From NCBI GenBank assembly GCA_963920765.1, contig OY987246.1, positions 3,226,501 to 3,290,500 on the forward strand: a DNA stretch of 64,000 nucleotides. Reading direction: 5' to 3'. The translations under genes were made by a program, and so were the position numbers. The notes beneath the pieces are model-generated. The model ran no database searches, was not told the origin of the DNA, and saw only the letters and a list, made by a program, of their open reading frames with translations. The DNA comes from Ulota crispa. Lineage: Eukaryota > Streptophyta > Bryopsida > Orthotrichales > Orthotrichaceae. Positions 37,293 to 48,725 of the stretch are shown in pieces. Position 1 is the stretch's first letter. Each line of letters starts with the position of its first letter.

Positions 37293-37628
37293 GGGGCTTC
37301 ACACTATGGCCAAAGTTTGAGAGTACGTTGGTTTGCACCAATCACATTGCACAAAACTAAGAGTCCGGTCATTCAACCTTTCACACTAGAGGTCAAATTC
37401 CAAATGCTGTCCCCATTTGCATACATGGCAGCATTTTATCATTCAAGATTGATGACCTCTCAAAGGGAAATTTGGGTTCAGCAAAAATGAAGACCCAAAC
37501 TATGGGCAAGAGGTCATCAGTTTCAACATTTATTGTTTATTTTAGCAGATTTTCTTGGCCTCTCGGCAAAGTTTGGCCACTCAATTTGATGACCTCTTGA
37601 CTTGGCCAGTCATAGTGTGAAGCGGGCC
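37293..37628. mobile_element. Harbinger-type MITE, 336 bp
   Basis: Left end GGGGCTTCACACTATGGCC; right end is the reverse complement of GGCCCGCTTCACACTATGAC. TTA duplications at 37290-37292 and 37629-37631. The end motif GGCCCGCTTYACAY matches the full Harbinger element at 25090-28629, so that element's family could have mobilised it. Confidence 0.82.
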
Positions 37629-37631
37629 TTA

Positions 37632-39620
37632 GACATTCTAATGGGATTTAAATTGATTTTTAGGTTGAGTATGTTGTTAGATAAATAGTAAGATGGTCAA
37701 AAAAAATCAAAATCGAAATGGATGTTCTGTTGCTTTGCTAGGTTCTGCCTTGACCACATGTTTTCAGTTCTCTCTCATTTTTAGAAGACTTCTTTCCAAT
37801 GAAAATATATTGGATGAAGTGGTCTTAGCTTTCTTTTCTAACCAAAAAATGGTTGAGTAACAAGGATGGCTACATTTTTTTTTTGACAGATGTAAAGTTG
37901 GATGCTTTCAACCTTTCATCAAAACTAAATTTCATGATGTTTTTGAGAGAAATTAAAATATTGCACTAGTAGGATGAGGTGACATCAAGTGGAACCTTAA
38001 AATCTAGGCTCCTACTTCCAAACCCATATATAAAAGGTGCCTAAATATTTTATATTTTTTCAAAAAATACTATAGAACAATTAGCTACACTGGTGTAGCA
38101 AAGAAGCGATAATTAGCACAAATCATTTTCACTGAGTTCTCTCTAGTCTCTACGGATGTAGGAATTTTAAATTCAACGCAACAAGAGACAATAGTAAAGT
38201 TTCAAGTTGGTTTCATTCGGGATGTTTAATGGAATAGAATTAAAATAACTACACTATTTGAGATTAGTGTGACACTTCCACATAAATTATAGATTAACAA
38301 TTACTTGGAAACTTAAAGTGCAATACTCCATTAGGAAAACTTTGAGCCCTAAAAGAGTCCCTTCCAAAGTCTCATAAAGATCCCAAGATTTGTTTTCATT
38401 ACAACAAACAAATCATTTATCTCTTATTTTTGCTCACTTTTTTGAGTTCAATGCAATCATTAAAGTTATATTATCATGTCATCCCAATTGGATAAAGCTA
38501 AGGGTACAAATGTACAAAACAACCATAAATTCTATTTTCCTCTATCTAAATTCATGAGTGAAGTACTTGGATATTGATTAGTGAGTGCATTTACATATTA
38601 TATGAGTGCAATATCTTTTATTTTGTTTTAAATTGTGCATGTGGCTAAGGTCCTTCATACAAGATAGCAATAGATATGTGTCATTTTTTTGTACTCACGC
38701 TACCATGCATAGCCTCCAAATGATAGCTTGCTTTGTCAATGATTAGGGGGCTCTTGCAAGGCTCAAGATTTTCCAAATGGGCCATTTGATTCAAAGGTGG
38801 CAACGCAAGTGAGGCTCAAAGTATAATTTTTGTAAGGCAATGGCACAATCAAGGTACCCCCAACATGACCATCTAGACTGCCCAAAAGGAACCCTACAAC
38901 CACCTAAAACCCTCATTTTGAACACTTATTTGTATAAACAATATGAATTATTAACATTTTGGCAATTTTTACTTCATGTGCATCTAGAAACTAGTAAATG
39001 TGCATGTTTTTGACACTTCAAAAGTAAAATTGCAATTCTATAATGTTTTATATTAAGCGTGAAAAAACTCACTCTAAATTGTTGTTTAAATAATTTATAA
39101 CTATTAATCTTAGTACTTTATGAATAACTCAATTTAAATATATGTACCATCCGTGTTTGTACAACTACAATCCCATTTTCTTAAATCCTATCAAACCAAT
39201 TTAAAGTTAAAATGAGTCCTTTACTTCATTTTGTTGAAATGAGACCGTTCTTGAATTTCTCATAAAAATCCTCATCTGGACACGATATCCTTCCTCATTT
39301 TAAAAAAATAAATTGTTTTCTACTAATGTACATGTAGAAATATGTTATTTTCAAAACGTCAACGTCAGAAGACTATCCATTAGGATTATAAAAAAATAAT
39401 ATCATATGAGTAAAGTCAAATCGCAGTTAAGCAGTCCTTTTTTGGTACTCGGTCGTGCCATCGCCCTGTAAGGAGATCGACTAAGAGAGTTCACATTCAC
39501 ATAATTAGAACATGTCTTTTCATTCACTTACTATGTGAAAATTATGCAATAATTGTCGTAATCTACAGTGTACCCTGTGAGTGACCCGGGTTTGAGACCG
39601 TCTCTCATCCTAATGTAACA
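37632..39620. other. AT-rich intergenic stretch without recognised gene
   Basis: No ORF with a domain, no RNA gene and no clear element ends were found. Confidence 0.4.
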
Positions 39621-39839
39621 AAACTTCAAGGGAAAATATTAAAAACGACCCTCAATTCTTTCAAAATATCAAATATATCCCCATATTATTTGAAATATCA
39701 AAAATACCCTTGGTTTTGTGTAAGAATATCAATCATTCCTTTAATTATCATTGCAAACATTTGAAACCCTTAGTTTTTTTGTGTCTCTTTATTAAAAAAT
39801 TTGTAAGTCACATTTGCACCAAAAATATTGATAAAGAAA

Positions 39840-41454
39840 GGGAAAATATCAAGGATACCCTTGAAGTTTGCTGCAATATCACAAATACCCCTAAAGTTTC
39901 AGTAATATCACAAATACCCTTTGACCTGCAACTTCTTTCCTGACTATTTGGCTTCTTTCCGGGATTTGTGACATCACTGGAACTTCCTGGGTATTTGTGG
40001 TAATACTGCCAAACTTCAAGGGTATCCATGAAAGTTTGCTTATTTTTAAAGCCTCCGTATGATTTGAAAGTGCAAAAAAATTCAAGTCTACCATTCAATC
40101 AATTTTTTTGTGCCTACAATACATTGCTCCTTTCCAAATGACGTGACAACTTCAAGTTTTCACTTTTTCAACAACCATTGCGCTATGGTCTCATATTTAG
40201 TAAAATAAGCAAGAAGAAAAAACTTCTTTTATTTCAAAAGAGAAACTCTTCTTTCTTTTATTTAAATTGAGTACCAAATTTTAAATTACAATTAAAAGGT
40301 GACCAATTACAACATCAAAGAAAAATTCAAAAAATGAGTGGGTTAGTACAAAGTTGTCTTATCACAATGAAATTATCACAATGAAACATAGTACAATTCA
40401 ACTGGATATATTTTAACAATTGTAATGCAATTTGAAATAGGGGATTGATATGTCTACCACACCCATTTAGCTATCCTACCACCCCCTTAGGAAATTTATA
40501 GATTTCTATCATCAAATAGATGAATCTAAGAATTTGGAATCCAGATTTGGACTTACAGACCTTGATTTTATCTAGAACCATAAAAAAAATGTTGTAATTG
40601 AACAACATCCAATAAAAAAGCTTATCTTTTATTATAAACAAGAGTAAAAGTAATACTTTTCCCCCAAGCGAATCTTTTTTATTGGATGTTGTTCAATTAC
40701 AACATTTTTTTTATGGTTCTAGATAAAATCAAGGTCTGTAAGTCCAAATCTGGATTCCAAATTCTTAGATTCATCTATTTGATGATAGAAATCTATAAAT
40801 TTCCCAAGGGGGTGGTAGGATAGCTAAATGGGTGTGGTAGACATATCAATCCCCTATTTCAAATTGCATTACAATTGTTAAAATATATCCAGTTGAATTG
40901 TACTATGTTTCATTGTGATAATTTCATTGTGATAAGACAACTTTGTACTAACCCACTCATTTTTTGAATTTTTCTTTGATGTTGTAATTGGTCACCTTTT
41001 AATTGTAATTTAAAATTTGGTACTCAATTTAAATAAAAGAAAGAAGAGTTTCTCTTTTGAAATAAAAGAAGTTTTTTCTTCTTGCTTATTTTACTAAATA
41101 TGAGACCATAGCGCAATGGTTGTTGAAAAAGTGAAAACTTGAAGTTGTCACGTCATTTGGAAAGGAGCAATGTATTGTAGGCACAAAAAAATTGATTGAA
41201 TGGTAGACTTGAATTTTTTTGCACTTTCAAATCATACGGAGGCTTTAAAAATAAGCAAACTTTCATGGATACCCTTGAAGTTTGGCAGTATTACCACAAA
41301 TACCCAGGAAGTTCCAGTGATGTCACAAATCCCGGAAAGAAGCCAAATAGTCAGGAAAGAAGTTGCAGGTCAAAGGATATTTGTGATATTACTGAAACTT
41401 TAGGGGTATTTGTGTTATTGCAGCAAACTTTAGAGGTATCCTTGATATCTTCCC
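39840..41454. mobile_element. Giant palindrome: 1615-bp foldback element, Mutator-like ends
   Basis: Arms of about 775 bp (39840-40615 and 40679-41454) are inverse copies with only a handful of mismatches I could find; the spacer is about 65 bp. Ends GGGAAAATATCAAGGATA and the reverse complement of GGGAAGATATCAAGGATA. Flanks ATAAAGAAA (39831-39839) and ATATAGAAA (41455-41463) match at 8 of 9 bases, consistent with a 9-bp target duplication. The arms begin with about 30-bp imperfect repeats (AATATCACAAATACCC). Mirror-image ORFs in the arms are consequences of the palindrome, not genes. Confidence 0.85.
40440..40854. mobile_element. Palindromic core element (GGGAATTGATATG family) at the axis of the giant palindrome
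   Basis: Starts GGGGATTGATATGTCTACCA and ends with its inverse; related over its length to the free-standing copy at 62737-63149. Its midpoint coincides with that of the whole 39840-41454 palindrome. Unlike the other two copies it has no direct target duplication; its flanks are inverted copies of each other. Confidence 0.8.
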
Positions 41455-41733
41455 ATATAGAAAAGCGTGTTTTTCAATCAATGCAATGGCCCCGGCCACA
41501 ATAAGCTTAAATGTGAAAACCCTAACTAAAGTTTGAAGAGCTTGCTTCCAAGATTTGACTTACATCCAACTTGCATCCAATCTTTGTAATTTCCATTGTC
41601 ATTTCAATATTTATAAAGTTTTTCACTAAAGAGGTACAAGAAAACGATGTTTTCAAAGATAACTAGGGATATAATTGATATCCTTACGCAAAACTAAGGG
41701 TGTTTTTTATATTTCAAATCATATAGGGTATAT

Positions 41734-42131
41734 TGTAGGTTGGGAGCAGATTCGGCAAGTCCTTGCCAAATCAATTATTTTTTGAGAAAAACCCAATTAG
41801 GCATTTGATTTCATAATTAAACAAGATTAGGCACTTTCAAAAATAATTGTTATTATTTGGCATTCAATCAAAGAATTTAGTAGAGTCAAACCTTTTTCTA
41901 AGCATCTTCCACTTTCTAAAATTAGCCCTTGGTATAAAATTTGCAAGAGATTGAGCCCTCTTGGAATCAACCTTGACCTTCCATTGTTAGTAAGCTTAAT
42001 GACGCTTATAATATTTGACATTTTAATTTTTTGAATCGTTTGACATTGGACATTTTTGGAGAATAATTTATAGAATAACTAGGCAAAATTTTGGGAAATT
42101 AATTTATGCCAAATCTGCTATCAACCTACAG
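41734..42131. mobile_element. TIR element (TGTAGGTTGGTAGCAGAT family), copy 2
   Basis: Left TGTAGGTTGGGAGCAGATTC, right reverse complement TGTAGGTTGATAGCAGATTT. Interior inverse to 34522-34895. Confidence 0.7.
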
Positions 42132-43052
42132 TGTTTGATATTTTGAAAGAATTGAGAAATATTTTTTATACTTTCCCAAACTTCAACTCAGTTTTGAAAA
42201 TATAGTCTCAAATCATTTGAAGAATATCGTTTTGATTTTCTAATTGCTTGGAAGAATATATAAACTAAAATTGGAAATTTGAGACGCATGAATGTATGCA
42301 ATAAACATGGAGCCAACAATAGGCCAACTTTGGGTACATGCCAAAGCTCATTTATCATTAGTCAATGTTTTTCAAAACTAATTGCATTATAAGTAAACCT
42401 GAAAGAAAGTAAAGCGGCATTCGTAGTAGCTTGGTAAGTGATCCGGCAACAATCGACTAAAAACAAAAACAATAAAAGGAAGCGAACTCATTGTTATGTT
42501 TTCAAGCACTTTGTGTTCCAACAACAACACAAATTTGGCTTGTGTGCTACTAATGGTAATGGAAGGTTTATGAAAATAACTGTTCTATAATAACTCAACA
42601 TTTTGCGCACAATTTTTGATTTATTTGTTGTGACTCCTTACATCCAAACCTCTTTGATTCCACTAAAACCAATTTTCCATGCTCAATAGGAAATTAGATG
42701 TGGTGAGAAGCGTTTTCCAATGTTGGAAAAGTTAAATCCCATCAATTCCTTTACTTCTTGCAAGAAAATTGCCAAATAATCATTTCCAATTTCTAGTTCA
42801 ATTTTTTTCTAGCGCACTTCCATGCATGGGTCCATCTCTCCTTTGTCATTTTCTGAACTTTTGAATCCCAATCAAACATGAAAGTTTTTCCTAAGTTGTA
42901 CTAAAGAGGTGCAACAAGTGTATTTCAGCTAGCCAACCATGGCATGACAAATACACATTTTTTGTTATATTAATATCAATTTAGAGAGAAGTTACAATGC
43001 CATTAGACGTGTGCACAAGGTTGGCAAATAAATTTTGGTATCTATAACCTAA

Positions 43053-43423
43053 CCCTTAAATGCTCGTTTTGGTCATTGTGATTGTCTCTTTATAATACCT
43101 TTACAATGCTCTATAGTGGTGTGGCAAGTGTCCACCCATTATAATATTAATTTTAAAAATAGCAAAAGTCAACAATATATGGTGCTCTCATGAAAATTGC
43201 AAGAATAGCAACATGGACCTAACACCATGTTTGTGAATCTTCTCACAATTTGGGTTACGTAAAAATATGAGTGCATTTGATGAGATTTTTTAGCCTTCCA
43301 TGATGAATCACATGTTTATGATCACTTTTGAAAAAAGCCGCATGAGAAATGGCTTTTTCCAATCTACAAAAGATTTTTTTGTTATCCAATAAACAAGAAA
43401 TCATATCCTTGGGTGTTCAAGGG
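43053..43423. mobile_element. TTAA-type piggyBac-like MITE, 371 bp
   Basis: Left end CCCTTAAATGCTCG preceded by CTAA; right end reverse complement CCCTTGAACACCCAAGG followed by TTAA (43424-43427). The interior is related in inverse orientation to parts of 56014-57317 (AACACCATG, TCTCACAATTTGGGTTA-type blocks). Confidence 0.6.
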
Positions 43424-43509
43424 TTAACTTGGTTTGATGGGGAATGTGAAAACTCCCACCACCACTATTGAGATTTTACCTTGTTACACAATGATTGTAC
43501 GTAACAACC

Positions 43510-43920
43510 AATTGTAAGGTAGAAGCACCCACAGCCAACAACGTCCCATACCCAACCAATAGGATGAGCCATTTCCAATATCAATAGAGATAGGTGCTTT
43601 GGAATGGGTTCTTCTATCCTTTTCAAGGTTGGGACCACTTAAGTCATGTCAAGTGTCCCAAAGTGAAGTAGGAAGTAATGAGCAGAAAGGAGTTTGGCTA
43701 AAATGAGAATTGCATGAGTCTAGAGGTTGGCAATGGGTTCAAGCACTTTTTGACTCCTAAAATTCATAGTAATTTCAGTTTTGCAAATAAAGTTGTGATA
43801 AATTTGCAATCCCAACATTTCTTATCATCCTACATGAGAAAAAAAAAATGTGTTGCCTCAAACTCTTTGTAGTTTGTTGCAAAATTGCTCAAGTTATTGG
43901 GTATGGGCGCTCCCACTTAT
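43510..43920. mobile_element. TIR element (GGAAGCACCCAT family), copy 2 (empty site)
   Basis: Left end GTAGAAGCACCCAC, right end inverse of GTGGGAGCGCCCAT. Aligns with 7303-8310 but reads TTTCTTATCATCCTACATG where copy 1 carries a Stowaway-like MITE flanked by TA. Confidence 0.7.
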
Positions 43921-44982
43921 ATGTGTCAATAAAAAAAGAATCCCTCCAAAGTATAAACAACTAAGTATTTACTAAAGTGAGCTTGTATCTACTAAGAGCT
44001 TTGTTTTTATTTTATAATGTAAATAACTCAAATTGCACCCCCTTATAGATAATGCATCCCATAAGTATCCCAAGAATGAATATGAGGTGGTTCTTGAATG
44101 GACCCTCCTTAGTCTTAAAAGAAAAGTTGTTTTTTGTTACAAGAGCCAATCACACTCCTTGATTTCACCTAATCCCTTTATAAATTGCAGAGAAATTGTT
44201 TATGGGAAACCTAAAATCACAAATAGGTGCATAGTACAAAAAACTTTGAAAATTCACCAACAACTCAATAATACTTCAAAAAAATATGAAAAAAATTGTG
44301 TTACATTTTGCATTTGTATGAAGATTAAACAAAATATATATTGTTTAAAAAGCCCATGAAATTGCAGATCAGCCCTTAAACTATCGCTTTTCTATCTACC
44401 TACCTTAGATCGTGCAGGATTTCACCAGTATTGAGACGTGCCCAGGCTAAAACTATAATGACGATGTAAGCTTTCCAACCTCCAACTTTACTGCTATTGC
44501 TCATCAAGGCTAGGGTTAGTAATTTACCAGAAAACCAAACACTCAAAAACTAGCTTTTTCTGAAAAAATAGCAAAAAGAAAATGCCAACTGTAAACCTGT
44601 CACTTCAGGGCGTTGAATTTGAAGGGCAAAAGGTCAGTTAGGTCGGTCTTCAGGATCACAAAAGAAGTCATGGTTTTTCAGAAGCAAATTAAAACTGTGT
44701 CTGGAAGCATGTGTTGTAGGGTCAGGGCATGCAGAACAGCAGTCTGGTTGGGGAATGCCCGTACCTAATTCCTTGACCTACCAGCTTGAAATTCAAGGCA
44801 AAGCACCAAACTTTGTATTGTTGTACGTTGCGGTGTCGCTATATAGACAGGCTCACAGGCTTACAAGGGTGGGGTGGTCTTCACTGAAGCCATTTTCACG
44901 TGCTCCGGCACCCAACCTTTCCTTACATTCTTCAATATGATGAGTTACTCCTTTTTCTGTTCCCTTCAATAGAAGGTAAGCG

Positions 44983-45517
44983 TGTCCTAAATGACTACTC
45001 CCTCTGTCCATCTAAAAACGTCCAAAAAGCTTCCTTGCAAAGAATTAATTGTATTTTTTTGTATTAGTGCTAGTGACACATGTATTTAAGAATCAATATA
45101 TCATCTACCAAATGTATGTAAAATCTCTAGTTTTGATGTTGTCGTTTGGGCACCTAAATTTCATGCAAAAAGTACCGTATTTGTACATGTTGCTAGGTCT
45201 TTATTATTGATGATTTAAAAATTAGTAGCAACAGTGGTCCCGCATATGAACAAGGCCAAGCTTGCTAGGAGAGGAATGCTTTATAATTGCTTAACTTGCC
45301 CCCATGAGATCATTAAACATGACAAATGCTTTCTCAACATTTGAAATCAGCAAAAGGGAGCTTTCTAGTGGTACAAGAAATGTGTCTAATTTGGAGCTTT
45401 TGTGAGGGACAAAGGGAGTAGTTCATAATGATAACAAATGTCTTGAACAACTATATTATGTCAAAATTACAATTGTTTAGGACATTTGCAATTGTTGTGA
45501 ACCAGTTGTTTAGAACA
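44983..45517. mobile_element. Palindromic MITE (TGTCCTAAACGACTGG family), copy 2, interrupted
   Basis: Left piece TGTCCTAAATGACTA (44983-44997), right piece from 45421 to TTAGAACA (45517). The Stowaway-like MITE 44998-45418 sits between them with TA on both sides; joining at one TA restores the order seen at 19553-19686. Confidence 0.8.
44998..45418. mobile_element. Stowaway-like MITE, copy 3 (inverse orientation)
   Basis: Starts CTCCCTCTGTCCATC, ends GAGGGACAAAGGGAG; TA at 44996-44997 and 45419-45420. The interior is inverse to the 36111 copy. Confidence 0.9.
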
Positions 45518-45519
45518 TG

Positions 45520-47033
45520 TTTTATTTTGTATTGCTTATCATACTACTAAAATCTCCACATCTTTGTAACATTAGAGTCATCTTTGTAATATCACATCTC
45601 AAATCTCTCCAATATTATAGAAAAATTCTCCACTCTGGGTGATATTATAGAAAATGAGGAGATAACAATTGAAGTTGAGGTGATGTTTAAGAGGGTGCAC
45701 ATAGTGATATTAAAGAGGTTGTAGTTTTATTGCTTCTCTTTGCTCACACTTCATTACTTTTCAAAAAAGTGATTTTGAGGAGCTTTCACAATTTCACTTT
45801 TCTATTGTTGTTACCAAATGATTTGAAACATTTATTAAATTGAAGCTATTATGAATTTCATAATAATTTTAATGGTGAATATGTAGAGCAACAAGTGCCA
45901 ACTGATAGTTTTACATTAGAAATTGCATTTAGGTTGCCTTACTCTAGGAAAGTTACCTCATGACTCATCACTTGATCATTTGAAGGCGCATTTGACTCTT
46001 TAGATATTAAGGGTTCACATAATTTACAACTTGGATGCTGCTAGTTGTTGTTGTTTTTTTTTTTTTTTTTTTTTTTTCATCTTTGTTATTATTGCTAGAC
46101 CCTTTAAAAGCTATTTCTTGCAATAAACATCGATGAATATAATTGTAGTATTAGTAAATATTTATATAAGGTAAAATATCTAGAAGTTAGTGTGAGTAAC
46201 CTCAATGCAATATTTAGTGTATCCTTTCAAGTCTTTTATGGGCGGTTCACATCCATGTTACACCAAAATATACCGGCACTTCTAAACAACATTTTGCTAA
46301 AAAAAACATGTGGAAGCATTCACTTCTTTATGAAGAAGTAGATTGCTTATATTTTACATTCAAATTTCTAGCCCATTTCAACTTAGAAGGTTTTGGGTCT
46401 CCACAAATTGTTGTTTTCAACCTCTTGCCCTTGAATAGTGGAGAAGTTATCTTCAATAAATCAAAGCATGAAATCTTGAGCAAACTGGTTGTCTCCTGAT
46501 TTTTCAAAAATACAATTTACTTCTTCACTTCTTCCTAAACCAACTGTTTTGGCTTGTGTGGCCTTGTTGTCAACGCATGTCTCAACTCCATATCCTCACT
46601 TCTTAAAGTTGAAAAGGGGTTAAAACAACATTATACGTGAAGATTTGAATATCAGGGGGTTTCAAAGTTTGGTACATTATGAGGTTTTCTCTTTGGACAT
46701 TTTCCCAAGGGATAAATCCTTGGATAAATCTTCATTTATTTTGGTAATGCAAAAGCTTTGTGTTTTTTTGTCTGTGTACTCTCATGCATGAGAGCTCATA
46801 TTTGTCTATTTGTGCAACTTCCTAGGTGCACAAGTTTTGTAGGTTTTTTTTTGGTGAGAAGGACTATTGTTTCCTCGTAGCTATGATATATTTTAACTTC
46901 TTATGGATTTTTCTTGTAATCATGTTTTTTGCATATTCATGAAGATTTGAAGATCTCCCCATGTTTTACACGTATCTTTTGGTTTGGATATATTTTTCAG
47001 TATCTAGCAAATATGTCTTGATGTTTTGCGGAT
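45520..47033. other. AT-rich intergenic stretch; long T tract
   Basis: No gene found. An approximately 28-base T tract follows a GTT run at about 46047-46078. The frame 46308-46499 has no recognisable domain. Confidence 0.4.
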
Positions 47034-48193
47034 GGGAATTGATATATGTACCACATCTTTTTGACTATTCTACAACACTTACCATATATGGTCAATATTT
47101 ATGATATTATATTAAGTATTTAGGTGTGACTAAATTGAAAATAAAACTTGAAGTAGAAGTTGTAACTTTATCTCTATTTTTCAACTCTATATCCCACTCA
47201 TAATATTGATTGAAAGATCTAAATTATGTTAAATTTAATTTAGATTTTTTAATTGTTACTATGAGTGGGATATAGAGTTGAAAAATAGAGATGAAGTTAC
47301 AACTTCTATGTCAAGTTTTATTTTCAATTTAGTGATGTTCTAAATTATGCTAATTTCAATTTAGATCTTTTAATGGATACTATGAGTGGGATACAGAGTT
47401 GAAAAATAGAACTAAAGGGTGGATGCATGGTCGGTTGACCCAAAAACGGCAGATAAAACCTCATAAAAGTCCAAAATTTTGAGATTTCTGTGAGTTTGGA
47501 TCACAAATTGTTTGTTTTCCTTCATACAAATATGTGCATTCTACAAAAAATGACCAAGCCCATGTAGCCATTAGGAAGCCTTTTGCAAAAGAAAAAAGAA
47601 AAATCTAAAAAAATGTTAAAATCATTAGGATACTGCCGCCTAAACATTCAACCTTAATTTGGGCACAAAAAAGTCCATGGCTATTATTGTATGCCACTTG
47701 TCTAAAATTATAGCACGTCTTTGAAATACTTAAAAGATGCTAAATCACTTATGTAATCCCTATGTACGCATTAAAGCTAAATTGATACATTATGTCTATC
47801 ATTTTTATAAGATGTTGTGAACGGGACAATCCAAATATATGCATTGAAAAGTCCCTTATTTCTAATATTATCAATTTTAACAAACATTGATTACATACTT
47901 TATTTTATGAACAAGTATAGAACATATTCACTAATTTAGAATGCTTCCAAGCTCTTTCTTTTATAACAAATAAGCCTTGCATCAAAACATGTTCCTGAAA
48001 ACTAAATGGGACATGCATTTTGGGTCAACCAACCATGCAGCTACCCTAAAGTTACAACTTCAATGTCAAGTTTTATCTTCAATTTAGTGATGTTTTGTCC
48101 ATGGTCCACACCTACTATAATACCATAAAGATTGACCATATATGGTAAGTGTGGTAGAGTAGTCAAAAGGGTGCAAGACATATACCAATTTCC
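47034..48193. mobile_element. Mutator-like MITE (GGGAATTGATATG family) with nested insertion
   Basis: TIR of about 60 bp: left GGGAATTGATATATGTACCA, right its diverged inverse. Flanks TTTGCGGAT and TTTGCAAAT agree at 7 of 9 bases. The interior holds three copies of a block with GAGTTGAAAAATAGA. The third copy is interrupted by the element at 47417-48046. Confidence 0.75.
47417..48046. mobile_element. Nested TIR element (GGGTRGMTGCATGG), about 630 bp
   Basis: Left GGGTGGATGCATGGTCGGTT, right inverse of GGGTAGCTGCATGGTTGGTT. Flanked by TAAA on both sides. The intact host block reads AGATAAAGTTACA in the opposite arm, so the insertion duplicated TAAA. Superfamily not assigned. Confidence 0.75.
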
Positions 48194-48517
48194 TTTGCAA
48201 ATACATTTAGTTGTTTTACAAATGAAAACACTTTTTAGACTATGACTTATGGACCTTGGATAGCTGATAAACGATTGCTTTTACCACCTTTCTACTTTTT
48301 GTGGTCTCACAATTCCAGTAGGATTCCTTTCAAAACGGGGGGCTAGAGCCTAGAGCGGTCTAGCCTAAACGTCCAGCCTCCAATTTTGCAAAAGCCAAAC
48401 TACATCCACGAAGGACTTGGACCCAAAATCAAAAATCGCTTTCTAAACTCTATGCGTTGTGAAGATTTCAAAAAAAAAATCTCCTTTTTGCCCATGGTCA
48501 ACCTGGATGGACCTCCG

Positions 48518-48725
48518 GTTCCAATTAGTGTGCGGAGAGATTTTGAGCTCTTTCAACAAAAATCCTACATTTCTCATTTTCAACCAATTTTTTAGTGCCT
48601 ACATCAATTATTGCCCATATACCAAATAAAATAATCGATTTTTAACAGTTTTTGTAAATTTTAATCGGTTTTTTCCATTTCATTCGGCTGATTTCATTGT
48701 TTTTCGGCTCTCCCCGTACATTGGT
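48518..48725. mobile_element. MITE of the GGGGAGAGCCGAAAAACA family, copy 1
   Basis: Begins GTGTGCGGAGAGATTTTGAG and ends with the inverse of CAATGTACGGGGAGAGCCG. Interior includes CCTACATTTCTCATTTTCAA and ATCGGTTTTTTCCATTTCAT. Relatives at about 53.03-53.65 kb and 56.35-56.58 kb. Confidence 0.65.

Larger units (their letters stand above)
39626..41745. repeat. Outer, decayed inverted repeat around the large palindrome
   Basis: Outside the near-perfect arms, 39626-39830 and 41620-41745 are also inverse-related at lower identity (for example TATTTGAAATATCAAAAATA left versus the reverse complement of the block near 41705-41725). The left end again begins GGGAAAATATTAAAAACG, so this may be an older element of the same TIR family that hosts the younger one. 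Confidence 0.5.

Noticed and set aside
39430..39605. Possible tRNA or SINE-like segment (GGGTTTGAGACC near 39589)
   Set aside because: A single B-box-like string; no matching A box at the right distance and no cloverleaf could be drawn.
39808..41504. Two identical ORFs (39808-40098 minus and 41196-41504 plus) that look like a duplicated gene
   Set aside because: They are the same sequence in the two arms of the giant palindrome; composition and lack of a domain speak against coding.
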